NCBI RefSeq assembly: GCF_900130045.1
Contig: NZ_FQXT01000001.1
Coordinates: 248,001-312,000 of the forward strand
Direction of reading: 5' to 3'
DNA length: 64,000 nt
Source: Leeuwenhoekiella palythoae
Lineage (GTDB): Bacteria > Bacteroidota > Bacteroidia > Flavobacteriales > Flavobacteriaceae
Shown here: positions 8,074-16,873 of the stretch, piece by piece
How the letters are laid out: each line of letters opens with the position of its first letter
Numbering within the stretch: the stretch's first letter is position 1
Notes under the pieces: model-generated
Told to the model about the DNA's origin: nothing
Databases searched by the model: none
What the model saw: the letters and a program-made list of their open reading frames with translations, nothing else
Translations under genes and position numbers: made by a program

Positions 8074-9156
8074 ATGAAATCTACTGCACTTACCAAAATA
8101 CATGAAAGTTTAGGAGCTAAAATGGTTCCGTTTGCGGGTTATAATATGCCGGTTTCTTACGAAGGCGTAAATGCCGAACACGAGACCGTACGCAACGGCG
8201 TGGGCGTTTTTGACGTTTCACATATGGGTGAATTTCTTGCCATTGGCGAGCGAGCTCTTGAACTGCTTCAAAAAGTATGCAGCAACGATATCTCTAAAAT
8301 TAAAGTTGGTGGTGCGCAGTACAATTGCTTACCAAATAACGAAGGAGGGATTGTAGATGATCTTATTGTTTATCGCATTCGCGAAAACGAGTATTTGCTC
8401 GTGGTAAACGCTTCAAATATTGAAAAAGATTGGGAATGGATCAGCAGTCACAACGAATTTGGTGTTGAACTGAAGAATATTTCTGATGACTATTCGCTTC
8501 TAGCAATTCAAGGACCAAAAGCAATTGAAGCCATGCAATCGCTTACCGAGACTGATCTTTCTGCTATCAAATTCTACAATTTTGAAGTAGCTCCATTTGC
8601 GGGTATCGATCACGTGATCATCAGCGCAACAGGATATACCGGCAGCGGTGGATTTGAGATCTATTGCCACAACGATCACGCAGAACAGCTTTGGGCTAAG
8701 GTTTTTGAAGCCGGAAAAGATTTTGGCATCAAGCCTATTGGTCTTGCGGCTCGTGATACTTTGCGTCTGGAAATGGGCTATTGCCTTTATGGAAACGACA
8801 TTGATGATACCACTTCGCCTATTGAAGCAGGTTTAGGATGGATCACAAAATTTACCAAAGATTTTGTCAATGCTGAAGCCTTAAAAGCCCAAAAAGAAAA
8901 CGGTCCTGAGCGCAAGCTCGTTGGCTTTGAACTTACAACGCGCGGTATTCCTCGTAAAGATTATGAGATCGTAGATGCAGATGATAATGTAATTGGCGTG
9001 GTAACTTCAGGAACGATGTCTCCTTCCCTATCGAAAGGTATTGGTTTAGGTTACGTCAAAACTTCAAATGCTAAACCTGATACCGAAATTTTTATCAAGG
9101 TGCGCAATAAAAGCATTCCGGCAAAGGTTGTAAAACTACCTTTTTATAAAGCATAA
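8074..9156 (+). CDS. gcvT: Aminomethyltransferase, glycine cleavage T protein
   Basis: A 360-residue tetrahydrofolate-dependent T protein, which takes the aminomethyl group from lipoylated H protein and releases ammonia and methylene-THF. Family signatures include [13 protein letters not shown] near the N-terminus, [23 protein letters not shown], the [14 protein letters not shown] motif near residue 187 and [18 protein letters not shown]. Length is typical. It follows thrC by 53 nt; the other glycine cleavage genes are not in this window. It could share the thr transcript or use its own promoter. It is followed by an 8-bp stem-loop. Confidence 0.96.
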   Translation: MKSTALTKIHESLGAKMVPFAGYNMPVSYEGVNAEHETVRNGVGVFDVSHMGEFLAIGERALELLQKVCSNDISKIKVGGAQYNCLPNNEGGIVDDLIVYRIRENEYLLVVNASNIEKDWEWISSHNEFGVELKNISDDYSLLAIQGPKAIEAMQSLTETDLSAIKFYNFEVAPFAGIDHVIISATGYTGSGGFEIYCHNDHAEQLWAKVFEAGKDFGIKPIGLAARDTLRLEMGYCLYGNDIDDTTSPIEAGLGWITKFTKDFVNAEALKAQKENGPERKLVGFELTTRGIPRKDYEIVDADDNVIGVVTSGTMSPSLSKGIGLGYVKTSNAKPDTEIFIKVRNKSIPAKVVKLPFYKA

Positions 9157-9166
9157 AACACTAATG

Positions 9167-9200
9167 AGGTCGCTACGATACACACAGCGACCTTAATTAA
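9167..9200 (+). terminator. Weak stem-loop after gcvT
   Basis: Perfect 8-bp stem AGGTCGCT (9167-9174) / AGCGACCT (9186-9193) with an 11-nt loop. The following TAATTAAAA is a poor U-tract, so termination may be incomplete. Confidence 0.5.
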
Positions 9201-9213
9201 AACGTGAACGCTC

Positions 9214-10041
9214 ATTCAAAATACACACAAAATATTGATTTTGGGAGCCAGTGGCTTCCTGGGCGGTGCCTTGTATAAAGAATTACACAGGTATTACGAC
9301 ACCTATGGCACCTATCACACCGGCCGAATCTACTCAGACAATCAGCATTTTATTCATTTTGATGTTGCTCAAGACAGCATTTACGAAGTCTTGAATCAGG
9401 TACGCCCAACTGTCGTGATCTCGGCGTTGCGGGGTGATTTTGAAGGACAAGTAGAAGCACACGAAGATCTTTGCGATTATGCGCAGCGTACCGGTATTTA
9501 TGTAATCTATCTTTCTTCGGCCAATGTTTTTGATGCTTTTGTGAACTACCCAAGTTATGAGTATGATAAAACCTTATCAGAAAGTAAATATGGAAAACTT
9601 AAAATACGCTGCGAGAATTTTTTTCTGAATTACCTGCCGGAAGAACAATACGCCATTATTAGATTACCGATGGTTTTCGGGATGAATTCGCCACGCGTGC
9701 GGGCTATTAAAAATGCTATTTTGCTTCAAGAGCAAATTGAAGTTTTTCCGCATCTAATTATGAATACGACCACAGATCGTAAGCTGGCACAACAAATTCA
9801 TTTCATCATAAATAGAAGTCGGTTTGGTATTTTTCATTTAGGAAGTAATGATCTCATTCACCATCAAGAATTTATTAATGAGATCATTGCCAAACTGGAC
9901 ATCAAAGTAAAACCACAGTTCAAATTGGTTTACACTTCTAACTTTGACAGGTATCTGGCGGTATTACCTAAAGACAACAAATTACCCAAGCATTTGAGCA
10001 TTACAAATGAAGAAGTAGTCGCAGAATCTCAAGCCTATTAA
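9214..10041 (+). CDS. NAD(P)-binding sugar-nucleotide reductase/epimerase-like protein
   Basis: An extended short-chain dehydrogenase resembling RmlD (dTDP-4-dehydrorhamnose reductase) proteins. The dinucleotide motif is LILGASGFLGG, the YxxxK pair lies in SKYGKLKIRCE, and a YAIIRLPMVFG strand follows, all usual for this fold; substrate is unknown. The start is uncertain. A TTG at 9235 would begin at ILGASGF and cut into the first beta strand; a rare ATT at 9214 (after a TGA at 9205-9207) would give QNTHKILILGASGF, which restores the normal N-terminus. No in-frame ATG or GTG exists between the upstream stop and the motif. It ends 3 nt before the next gene, so they form an operon. Confidence 0.75.
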   Translation: MQNTHKILILGASGFLGGALYKELHRYYDTYGTYHTGRIYSDNQHFIHFDVAQDSIYEVLNQVRPTVVISALRGDFEGQVEAHEDLCDYAQRTGIYVIYLSSANVFDAFVNYPSYEYDKTLSESKYGKLKIRCENFFLNYLPEEQYAIIRLPMVFGMNSPRVRAIKNAILLQEQIEVFPHLIMNTTTDRKLAQQIHFIINRSRFGIFHLGSNDLIHHQEFINEIIAKLDIKVKPQFKLVYTSNFDRYLAVLPKDNKLPKHLSITNEEVVAESQAY

Positions 10042-10044
10042 CCT

Positions 10045-11118
10045 ATGAATGTTAAAAAGCTCCTTTTATATGCTGCCGTTTTACTCCTTCAATTTTTTGG
10101 AATTAAATGGATTGCTACATATCCTGAGGCTGTAGAACGCTATTACAGCACAGGTCTTTTTGAATATATTTCGGTGCTTTTTAGGTATCTCTTTGGATGG
10201 ATTCCGTTTTCTTTTGGCGATGTAATGTATACTGCGATCATTATTTACGCGATCATCGCTCTGGTAAAACTCATTAAAAACCGGTTTAAAACTCTTGGCA
10301 TATTCTGTACTAAAGCATTACTTTTTGCCAATCTAATTTACTTCGCTTTTCATTTTTTATGGGGATTTAATTATTACCGACTTCCGCTACATAAAGCATT
10401 GAATATTGAAAATGAGTACACCACAGAAGAGCTCATTAGCCTTACCCAAAGACTCATAAAAGAAGCGAATGCTTTACACGAAACCCTTCAGCCTACCGAC
10501 AGTCTTCCTGTGGAGTTTCAGCAAAACCTAGAAGAAATTTTTGATAAAACGCCTGACGGTTATGCTATTGTAGAAGACAATTTCCCAGAACTGGAATACC
10601 ATCCCAAAAGCATTAAGAATTCGCTGTATCGATACCCCTTAAGTTATATGGGTTTTGGCGGATACCTCAATCCCATCACTTTAGAAAGTCAGGTTAATGG
10701 ATTGCTTCCCGCGCATCGCTGGCCTTTAGTAAGTTGTCATGAAGAAGCGCATCAGTTGGGCTTTGCAAAGGAAAATGAAGCTAATTTCATTGCCGTTATG
10801 GCAACGACTAATAATCCTGATCCTTATTTTAAATATTCGGGATATATTTTTGCGTTACGCTATTGTCTCAACGACGTTTATGCCCGTAACCCTGCCGCAG
10901 GTGAATTGCTTACCAACAAAATCAGACCTGGTATCCTTGCGAATTACAGGCAATCTCGTGACTTTTGGATCGCTTACCAAAATCCGTTAGAACCGCTTTT
11001 AGCGAAATTTTACGGCGGATTTCTTAAAGCCAACAATCAACCTGCAGGAATGCAGAGCTATAGCTACGTGGTCGCGCTCTTAGTGAATTATTTCAAGTCA
11101 AGGCCGCAGCTTCCATAA
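10045..11118 (+). CDS. DUF3810 membrane protein with HExxH motif
   Basis: A 357-residue membrane protein. Three hydrophobic segments lie in the first 110 residues (about 5-22, 45-75 and 88-108), then a long soluble part. That part holds an HEEAH motif at residues 232-236 followed by QLGFAKENEANFIA, a pattern close to the zinc-binding HExxH...E of gluzincin metallopeptidases. The order and the FGWIPFSFGDVMY and LSYMGFGGYLNPIT segments match the DUF3810 family as I recall it. Peptidase activity is inferred from the motif and has not, to my knowledge, been shown. It follows the SDR-type gene by 3 nt. Confidence 0.85.
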   Translation: MNVKKLLLYAAVLLLQFFGIKWIATYPEAVERYYSTGLFEYISVLFRYLFGWIPFSFGDVMYTAIIIYAIIALVKLIKNRFKTLGIFCTKALLFANLIYFAFHFLWGFNYYRLPLHKALNIENEYTTEELISLTQRLIKEANALHETLQPTDSLPVEFQQNLEEIFDKTPDGYAIVEDNFPELEYHPKSIKNSLYRYPLSYMGFGGYLNPITLESQVNGLLPAHRWPLVSCHEEAHQLGFAKENEANFIAVMATTNNPDPYFKYSGYIFALRYCLNDVYARNPAAGELLTNKIRPGILANYRQSRDFWIAYQNPLEPLLAKFYGGFLKANNQPAGMQSYSYVVALLVNYFKSRPQLP

Positions 11119-11207
11119 GCGTTAAAAATTTCCTAATTACTCTTAAAAAGTCTTAAAGCCATAGAATAACTTATAATTTAGGGAAGACTCTTAAATTAAG
11201 TTAAATT

Positions 11208-14174
11208 ATGAACAAAAAACTATTCTTCACCGGATGGTTATTATTTGTGTTCTGTATGGTTTCAGGGCAGGAATATTTTCCGGTAAACGATGGTGTAAAA
11301 TCCATCAACACAAACTACACACTCTTTAAAAATGCCACTTTACATCCCTCTCCAGGTAAAACGATTTCAAGCGGAAGTCTGCTGATCAAAGATGGTAAAA
11401 TTGTTTCAGCAGGAAAATCAGTAAACGCACCAAAAAATGCCGTGGTAATTGATTTAGAAGGAAAGCACATTTACCCTTCATTTGTAGAAACCTATTCAAG
11501 TTTTGGTGTAAAAATTCCAGAACGTTCCTTTGGTGGGCGCAGTCCGCAGTACGAAGCGACACGCGCCGGTTATTATTGGAATGACCACGTGAGAGCCGAA
11601 ACCAATGCGCTCAACGAATTTGAGTACGACAACAAAGCTGCTAAAGCTTTGGTTGAAGCCGGTTTTGGTACGGTAAGTACACATATGGCAGACGGCCTTG
11701 CACGAGGAAACGGTATTCTCGTAGCCTTGAATTCTGACGGCAATACTGCAGAACGTTTACTGGATACACGCTCTGCTCAGTTCTTTTCATTTGAAAAGAG
11801 TAATCTTTCACAACAGTCGTACCCGTCTTCTATTATGGGTTCTACAGCGCTGATTCGTCAGATGTTTGAGGATGCTGACTGGTATGAAGCCGGTAATATT
11901 GATACGCGCGACCTGTCACTTGAAGCTTTAAACGCTAATATGGATTTGCCCCAAATCTTTTATGGTGACGGCCTTTATGATGATCTGCGCATCGCCAGTT
12001 TATCTCAAGAAACCGGCGTACCATTTATCATTGTTGGTGGCGGTGACGAATACAAACGTATTGATGAGATCAAAGCTACCGGCGCACAGTATATTATTCC
12101 TGTAAATTTTCAAGATGCATATGATGTTGAAGATCCCTATCAAGCCAGTTTTGTAAGCTTAAGCCAAATGCTTGAGTGGAATCAGGAACCTACAAATCCT
12201 GCAAAACTTCAGGAAGCAGGCTTAACTTTTGCTATTACGACAAACGATCTAAAATCTCCAGATATGCTTTTCCCTATGTTAAGAAAAGCATTTAAATACG
12301 GTTTAGAGGAAGAAACCGCACTAGCCGCACTTACTACGATTCCTGCACAACTTTTAGGAAAATCAGAAGAATTAGGAACGCTTAACCAGAATGCCTGGGC
12401 AAACTTCTTAATTACTTCAGGTCCTATCTTCGACAAAGAAACCATCTTGTACGAAAACTGGGTGCAAGGCGCTCAAAACATCATCAAAGATGCTTCGGTT
12501 ATTGATATTGACGGAAGTTACACGTTAACTACCGGAGGAAAATCTTATGATCTAACGATCTCAAAATCTACCGAAAAGCCTTCGGTTACTGCAAAAGATG
12601 GCGAGACTAAGCTGGGATCAAAAATTGCATACACTGACGGTTGGTTAAACATTACATTCACTGGTGATGCAGATAAAAAAGAATATACCCGCATAATTGC
12701 TCAGGCTAGTAACACCACTCCGTGGAATGGTAAAGCAATATTACCTGATGGATCCGAAAGCACCTTTAGCATTTCTAAAAAAGCTTCAACCGAGGAGGAA
12801 GAAGAAAAAGAAGAGGATAAAGAGGAAATAACTCCAGAAGTTATGCCGCTTACCTATCCTAATGTGGCTTACGGTTATGATGAGCAACCTCAAGCCGAAA
12901 CGATCTTGTTTAAAAATGCCACGGTTTGGACAAACGAGGAAGACGGAATTTTAGAAGAAACTGACGTTCTTGTCAAAAACGGAAAAATCGATAAAATAGG
13001 AAAAGATTTAAGTGCTGGTGGCGCCAAGGTTATTGATGCTACAGGGAAACACCTCACCAGCGGAATTGTAGATGAACACTCGCATATCGCAGCCTTCTCT
13101 ATCAATGAATCTGGTCAAAACTCTTCTGCAGAAGTGCGTATGCGCGATGCAGTTAATCCTGATGATCTGGACATCTACAGAGATCTTGCCGGTGGTGTGA
13201 CTACAATTCAGTTATTACACGGTTCAGCAAACCCAATTGGTGGTCAGTCTGCCGTTATGAAACTAAAATGGGGCTCCAGTATTGATGAGATGGTTCTTGA
13301 GAACACCAAATTCATCAAGTTTGCTTTAGGGGAAAACGTAAAACAATCTAACTGGGGCAGCTATAGCAGATTTCCACAAACGCGAATGGGAGTACAGCAA
13401 ATGTTTACTGATTATTTTCAACGTGCTAAGGAATACGAAGCTAAGAAAAACAGTGGCGAACCTTACCGCACCGATTATGAAATGGAAACTTTAATGGATG
13501 TTTTAAACGAAGAGCGTCACATCACTTCGCATTCTTATGTACAAAGCGAGATCAATATGTTGATGAAAGTTGCTGACAGCTTTGATTTTAATGTAAACAC
13601 GTTCACTCACATTCTTGAAGGCTACAAGGTCGCAGATAAAATGGCAGAACACGGTGTTGCCGGCTCTACCTTTAGTGACTGGTGGGCGTATAAGTACGAG
13701 GTAAATGATGCTATCCCATACAATGCTGCAATTATGTGGAGCCAAGGAGTTCTTACAGGAATCAACAGTGATGATGCCGAAATGAGCCGCAGATTAAATC
13801 AGGAAGCTGCAAAGACCATGAAATACGGCGGTGTTCCGGAAGAAGAAGCGTGGAAATTTGTAACGCTTAATCCGGCTAAAATGCTTCATATTGACGATCG
13901 CACCGGAAGCATTAAAGTTGGTAAAGACGCTGATTTAGTACTTTGGTCTACCTACCCGATGTCTGTAAGTGCAGTAGCTGAAAAAACCTTGGTTGAAGGC
14001 GCAGTATATTTTGACATCGAAAAAGATAAAGAACTTAAAGAAAAAGTAGAAGCTAAAAAGAACAAGCTGACCACGATGATGCTTAGCGCAAAAAACAAAG
14101 GACTCAAAACGCAACCTGCTAAGAAAGAAGAAAAACAGCGTTTAGATTGTGACACTTTAGAAACTCTTTACTAG
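11208..14174 (+). CDS. Secreted two-module amidohydrolase-family protein
   Basis: A 988-residue protein with a signal peptide (residues 1-20, ending VSGQ). It holds two amidohydrolase modules. The N-terminal module has the beta-sandwich LIKDGKIVSAGKSV and IDLEGKHIYPSFVETYSSFG, but the HxH metal motif normally following this strand is absent. After an acidic linker rich in Glu near residues 530-545, the second module repeats the pattern with VLVKNGKIDKIGKDLS and GIVDEHSHIAAFS, where His624 and His626 form HxH; a likely metal-ligand Asp lies in GINSDDAEM, and KVGKDADLVLWS closes the domain. It resembles secreted imidazolonepropionase-like hydrolases of Bacteroidota, substrate unknown. The next gene, a third module, starts 3 nt downstream. 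Confidence 0.88.
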   Translation: MNKKLFFTGWLLFVFCMVSGQEYFPVNDGVKSINTNYTLFKNATLHPSPGKTISSGSLLIKDGKIVSAGKSVNAPKNAVVIDLEGKHIYPSFVETYSSFGVKIPERSFGGRSPQYEATRAGYYWNDHVRAETNALNEFEYDNKAAKALVEAGFGTVSTHMADGLARGNGILVALNSDGNTAERLLDTRSAQFFSFEKSNLSQQSYPSSIMGSTALIRQMFEDADWYEAGNIDTRDLSLEALNANMDLPQIFYGDGLYDDLRIASLSQETGVPFIIVGGGDEYKRIDEIKATGAQYIIPVNFQDAYDVEDPYQASFVSLSQMLEWNQEPTNPAKLQEAGLTFAITTNDLKSPDMLFPMLRKAFKYGLEEETALAALTTIPAQLLGKSEELGTLNQNAWANFLITSGPIFDKETILYENWVQGAQNIIKDASVIDIDGSYTLTTGGKSYDLTISKSTEKPSVTAKDGETKLGSKIAYTDGWLNITFTGDADKKEYTRIIAQASNTTPWNGKAILPDGSESTFSISKKASTEEEEEKEEDKEEITPEVMPLTYPNVAYGYDEQPQAETILFKNATVWTNEEDGILEETDVLVKNGKIDKIGKDLSAGGAKVIDATGKHLTSGIVDEHSHIAAFSINESGQNSSAEVRMRDAVNPDDLDIYRDLAGGVTTIQLLHGSANPIGGQSAVMKLKWGSSIDEMVLENTKFIKFALGENVKQSNWGSYSRFPQTRMGVQQMFTDYFQRAKEYEAKKNSGEPYRTDYEMETLMDVLNEERHITSHSYVQSEINMLMKVADSFDFNVNTFTHILEGYKVADKMAEHGVAGSTFSDWWAYKYEVNDAIPYNAAIMWSQGVLTGINSDDAEMSRRLNQEAAKTMKYGGVPEEEAWKFVTLNPAKMLHIDDRTGSIKVGKDADLVLWSTYPMSVSAVAEKTLVEGAVYFDIEKDKELKEKVEAKKNKLTTMMLSAKNKGLKTQPAKKEEKQRLDCDTLETLY

Positions 14175-14176
14175 AT

Positions 14177-15475
14177 ATGAAGACCATTAAAAAATTATAT
14201 TTATTACTCTTTTTTGCAGTCTTTACGCTGCAAGCACAGCAGACCCCTGCTCCCGTTCAAAAAGGTGACATCACCCTTACCGGTGGTGTAGCTCACATAG
14301 GAAACGGAGAGGTTATTGAAAACAGCTTGATTTTTATAACCGATGGAAAGATCGTAGGCGTTTACGATGCGACAACTACTAAAAGACCCTTAAAAGGTGA
14401 AATCATTAAAATTGATGGGCAGCACGTGTACCCCGGTTTTATCGCACCTGACACTACATTAGGACTTGTTGAAATATCAGCGGTACGTGCAACCGAAGAT
14501 CAGGATGAGATAGGCGAATACAATCCGCATATTGAAGCGATCATCGCTTATAATGCTGAATCTAAGGTTGTAGAAAGTATGCGTCCAAATGGTGTCTTAA
14601 TTGCTCAAACCGTACCGCAAGGCGGAACCATCTCCGGAGAATCTTCAGTGGTGCAATTAGACGCTTGGAATTGGGAAGATGCCGCCATTAAACGCGGTGA
14701 CGGTATTCACCTTAATTGGCCTAGCAGTTTTAGACGCGGCCGCTGGTGGATGGGTGAAGATGCTGGTTACAGTCCAGATAAAAACTATGCTTCAGAAATT
14801 ACACAGATCAAAGATTTTATCGGTCAGTCAAAAGCTTATGAAGCTGGAGATTCTTCCATTAAGAATCTACCTTTTGCAGCGATGCAAGGTGTTTTAGACG
14901 GAAGTCAAAATCTGTATGTACACGTAGATTCAGAAAAAGAAATTCTTGACGTGTTGAAGTTCAAAGAAGACATGAGTATTGAAAAATTGGTTCTAGTAGG
15001 TGCGTATCGCGCTTATAAAATAGCCGATGCTATCGCTAAAGCCGAAGTGCCTGTAATTCTAGCTCGTGTACACAGCTTACCGGAAGCCGAAGACGATGAT
15101 TACAATATCTCTTTTAAAATGGCTAAAACCCTTGTTGATGCCGGCGTTAAAGTAGCTTTAGGTAATAGTGGTGAATACTGGCAAGCCCGTAACATCCCAT
15201 TTTATGCGGGACAAACCACTGCACACGGATTAAGCTTTGAAGACGCGCTTCAGTTAATCACAAAAAACAGTGCTGAGATCTTAGGTCTTGGTGACCAGCT
15301 AGGAACTTTAGAAAGTGGTAAAGATGCTACCTTATTTGTAAGCACCGGAAATGCTTTAGAAATGAAAGGGAACAACCTTACACACGCCTTTATTAACGGA
15401 AGAAGCATCAGTTTAGAATCTCATCAAACAGAACTCTGGAAACGCTATATGGAAAAATACGACAGAACCGAATAG
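14177..15475 (+). CDS. Secreted amidohydrolase-family protein, HxH missing
   Basis: A 432-residue protein with a signal peptide (residues 1-20, ending LQAQ). The N-terminal LTGGVAHIGNGEVIENSLIF and IDGQHVYPGFIAPDTTLG follow the amidohydrolase pattern, but where the family has a His-x-His after the conserved Pro-Gly-Phe, this protein has APD. The C-terminal ALQLITKNSAEILGLGD and LGTLESGKDATLFVSTG are typical of the family. It is related to the N-terminal half of the preceding protein and is translated 3 nt after it, so the two probably act together in the periplasm or at the outer membrane. It may be non-catalytic or use other ligands. Confidence 0.85.
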   Translation: MKTIKKLYLLLFFAVFTLQAQQTPAPVQKGDITLTGGVAHIGNGEVIENSLIFITDGKIVGVYDATTTKRPLKGEIIKIDGQHVYPGFIAPDTTLGLVEISAVRATEDQDEIGEYNPHIEAIIAYNAESKVVESMRPNGVLIAQTVPQGGTISGESSVVQLDAWNWEDAAIKRGDGIHLNWPSSFRRGRWWMGEDAGYSPDKNYASEITQIKDFIGQSKAYEAGDSSIKNLPFAAMQGVLDGSQNLYVHVDSEKEILDVLKFKEDMSIEKLVLVGAYRAYKIADAIAKAEVPVILARVHSLPEAEDDDYNISFKMAKTLVDAGVKVALGNSGEYWQARNIPFYAGQTTAHGLSFEDALQLITKNSAEILGLGDQLGTLESGKDATLFVSTGNALEMKGNNLTHAFINGRSISLESHQTELWKRYMEKYDRTE

Positions 15476-15520
15476 TTCGTATTTTCTTTAGTTGATTTCT
15501 AAAGATTAAATCAACGGCAT

Positions 15521-15556
15521 AAAAAAAGTCCGATTCAAAATTGAATCGGACTTTTT
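15521..15556. terminator. Bidirectional intrinsic terminator
   Basis: Long perfect stem AAAAAGTCCGATTCAA (15523-15538) / TTGAATCGGACTTTTT (15541-15556), flanked by A and T runs. It lies between the convergent amidohydrolase gene and the minus-strand TPR gene and can serve both. Confidence 0.92.
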
Positions 15557-15579
15557 AATTTATATGACCTTAGTAAGGT

Positions 15580-16845
15580 TTATCCTTGCATTGCATCAAG
15601 TTTTGCTTTGTACTCATCTGCTTCAGCAGTGTTTCCTAACTGAACGTGAATATTATACAATGTGCGCACAGCTTCGATATTAGGATTCTCACCAGAAGTA
15701 GCTTTCTCTAAGTAAGGAACAGCATCTCTGTAAAGCTTTAAACGCTCTTCTTTAAGCACTTCATACTTATCGTTATCAGCTTTAGTGTTTCCTAAAGAAT
15801 TCATTTGCTCAATGATATCTTTATCTTGGCTAAGCATTAACGCTGCGATGTTAAGGTTTGCACCGGCGTAATTAGGATCGATCTCTAATGCCTTTTTGTA
15901 ATAACCCAAAGCTTTCTCAGTGTTTCCTGCATCTGCAGCTCCAACACCAAGGTTAAAGTACAATCCTGGATTGTTAGGATCTTTGGCAATTACTTTTTGT
16001 AATGCTGCCTCGTACTCATCTGTCATTCCCATTTTTAAATACACATCAGCCGCAGAACGAATTAACGCATCGTCATCTGGATTTTCAGCTAAAGCATCTT
16101 TAATTGCAGAAAGAGCTTCTTCATTCTTTCCTTCTTGGATGTAAATCAAAGCGATATTTTTTGCAATTTCACCAGAGCGAGACTCGGTAACTTCAGTCTT
16201 AGGATCTTCGTGAGAACCAGACTTCACAAAAAGGTCACGCTGTTGTTTATCAGGAAAACTTTCAACTTGACCGCTTTCTTTATTTTTAGCGGTGTACTTC
16301 GTTTCGATACCAGTGTACCCTAATTCTTTTAACTGACCGTAATAATCTAATGCAGTATCATAATCCTGACCATTTACAGCGTTAGATGCTGCAAAATATA
16401 GATAAGAAGTATCTTTAGGAGTTAAGGTATATAATTTATAAAGCTTGCTTGCAGCTGCATCATATTTCTGAGCATTCTGATCATCTACCGCTGAAGAGAT
16501 AATAGCGTTCATAGCTGTTTGCTTGTACTGGGTTGCTTCATCACCGTACTTGTCACCGTCGTTGAATTCTGAAACCTTAGCAAAAGCTTCCATAGCTTTT
16601 AAAAGTTCGTCTGCATTGGTATTTTTTTCACCACCTAAAAACGCACGACCTTTTACAAAATAGTAATATTCTTTTTCTTTTTCATCCATCTCCCCCATCA
16701 TACTTTCAACGGCGGCGATTTCAGTTTGCGCTTGAGCATAGTTCTCATCATCTACAGTCTTCTCTGCAGATCTGATTTCCTTTTTCTGCGCAAAGGTTAC
16801 AGCAGTAAAAGATAATGCTGCTAGCAATAAAGATTTAGTTTTCAT
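15580..16845 (-). CDS. Secreted tetratricopeptide-repeat protein
   Basis: A 421-residue protein with a cleavable signal peptide (residues 1-19, ending FAQ). The body is helical with TPR units; the clearest are near residues 225-330: EEALSAIKDALAENPDDDAL, then MGMTDEYEAALQKVIAKDP, then NTEKALGYYKKALEIDPN. Such proteins scaffold complexes; no specific partner can be read here. The gene starts 28 nt after the gyrA stop on the same strand, so it is probably cotranscribed with gyrA and ends at the bidirectional terminator. Confidence 0.88.
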   Translation of the reverse strand: MKTKSLLLAALSFTAVTFAQKKEIRSAEKTVDDENYAQAQTEIAAVESMMGEMDEKEKEYYYFVKGRAFLGGEKNTNADELLKAMEAFAKVSEFNDGDKYGDEATQYKQTAMNAIISSAVDDQNAQKYDAAASKLYKLYTLTPKDTSYLYFAASNAVNGQDYDTALDYYGQLKELGYTGIETKYTAKNKESGQVESFPDKQQRDLFVKSGSHEDPKTEVTESRSGEIAKNIALIYIQEGKNEEALSAIKDALAENPDDDALIRSAADVYLKMGMTDEYEAALQKVIAKDPNNPGLYFNLGVGAADAGNTEKALGYYKKALEIDPNYAGANLNIAALMLSQDKDIIEQMNSLGNTKADNDKYEVLKEERLKLYRDAVPYLEKATSGENPNIEAVRTLYNIHVQLGNTAEADEYKAKLDAMQG

Positions 16846-16873
16846 TATTTGTTCAATTTATATTCGACTTTAT

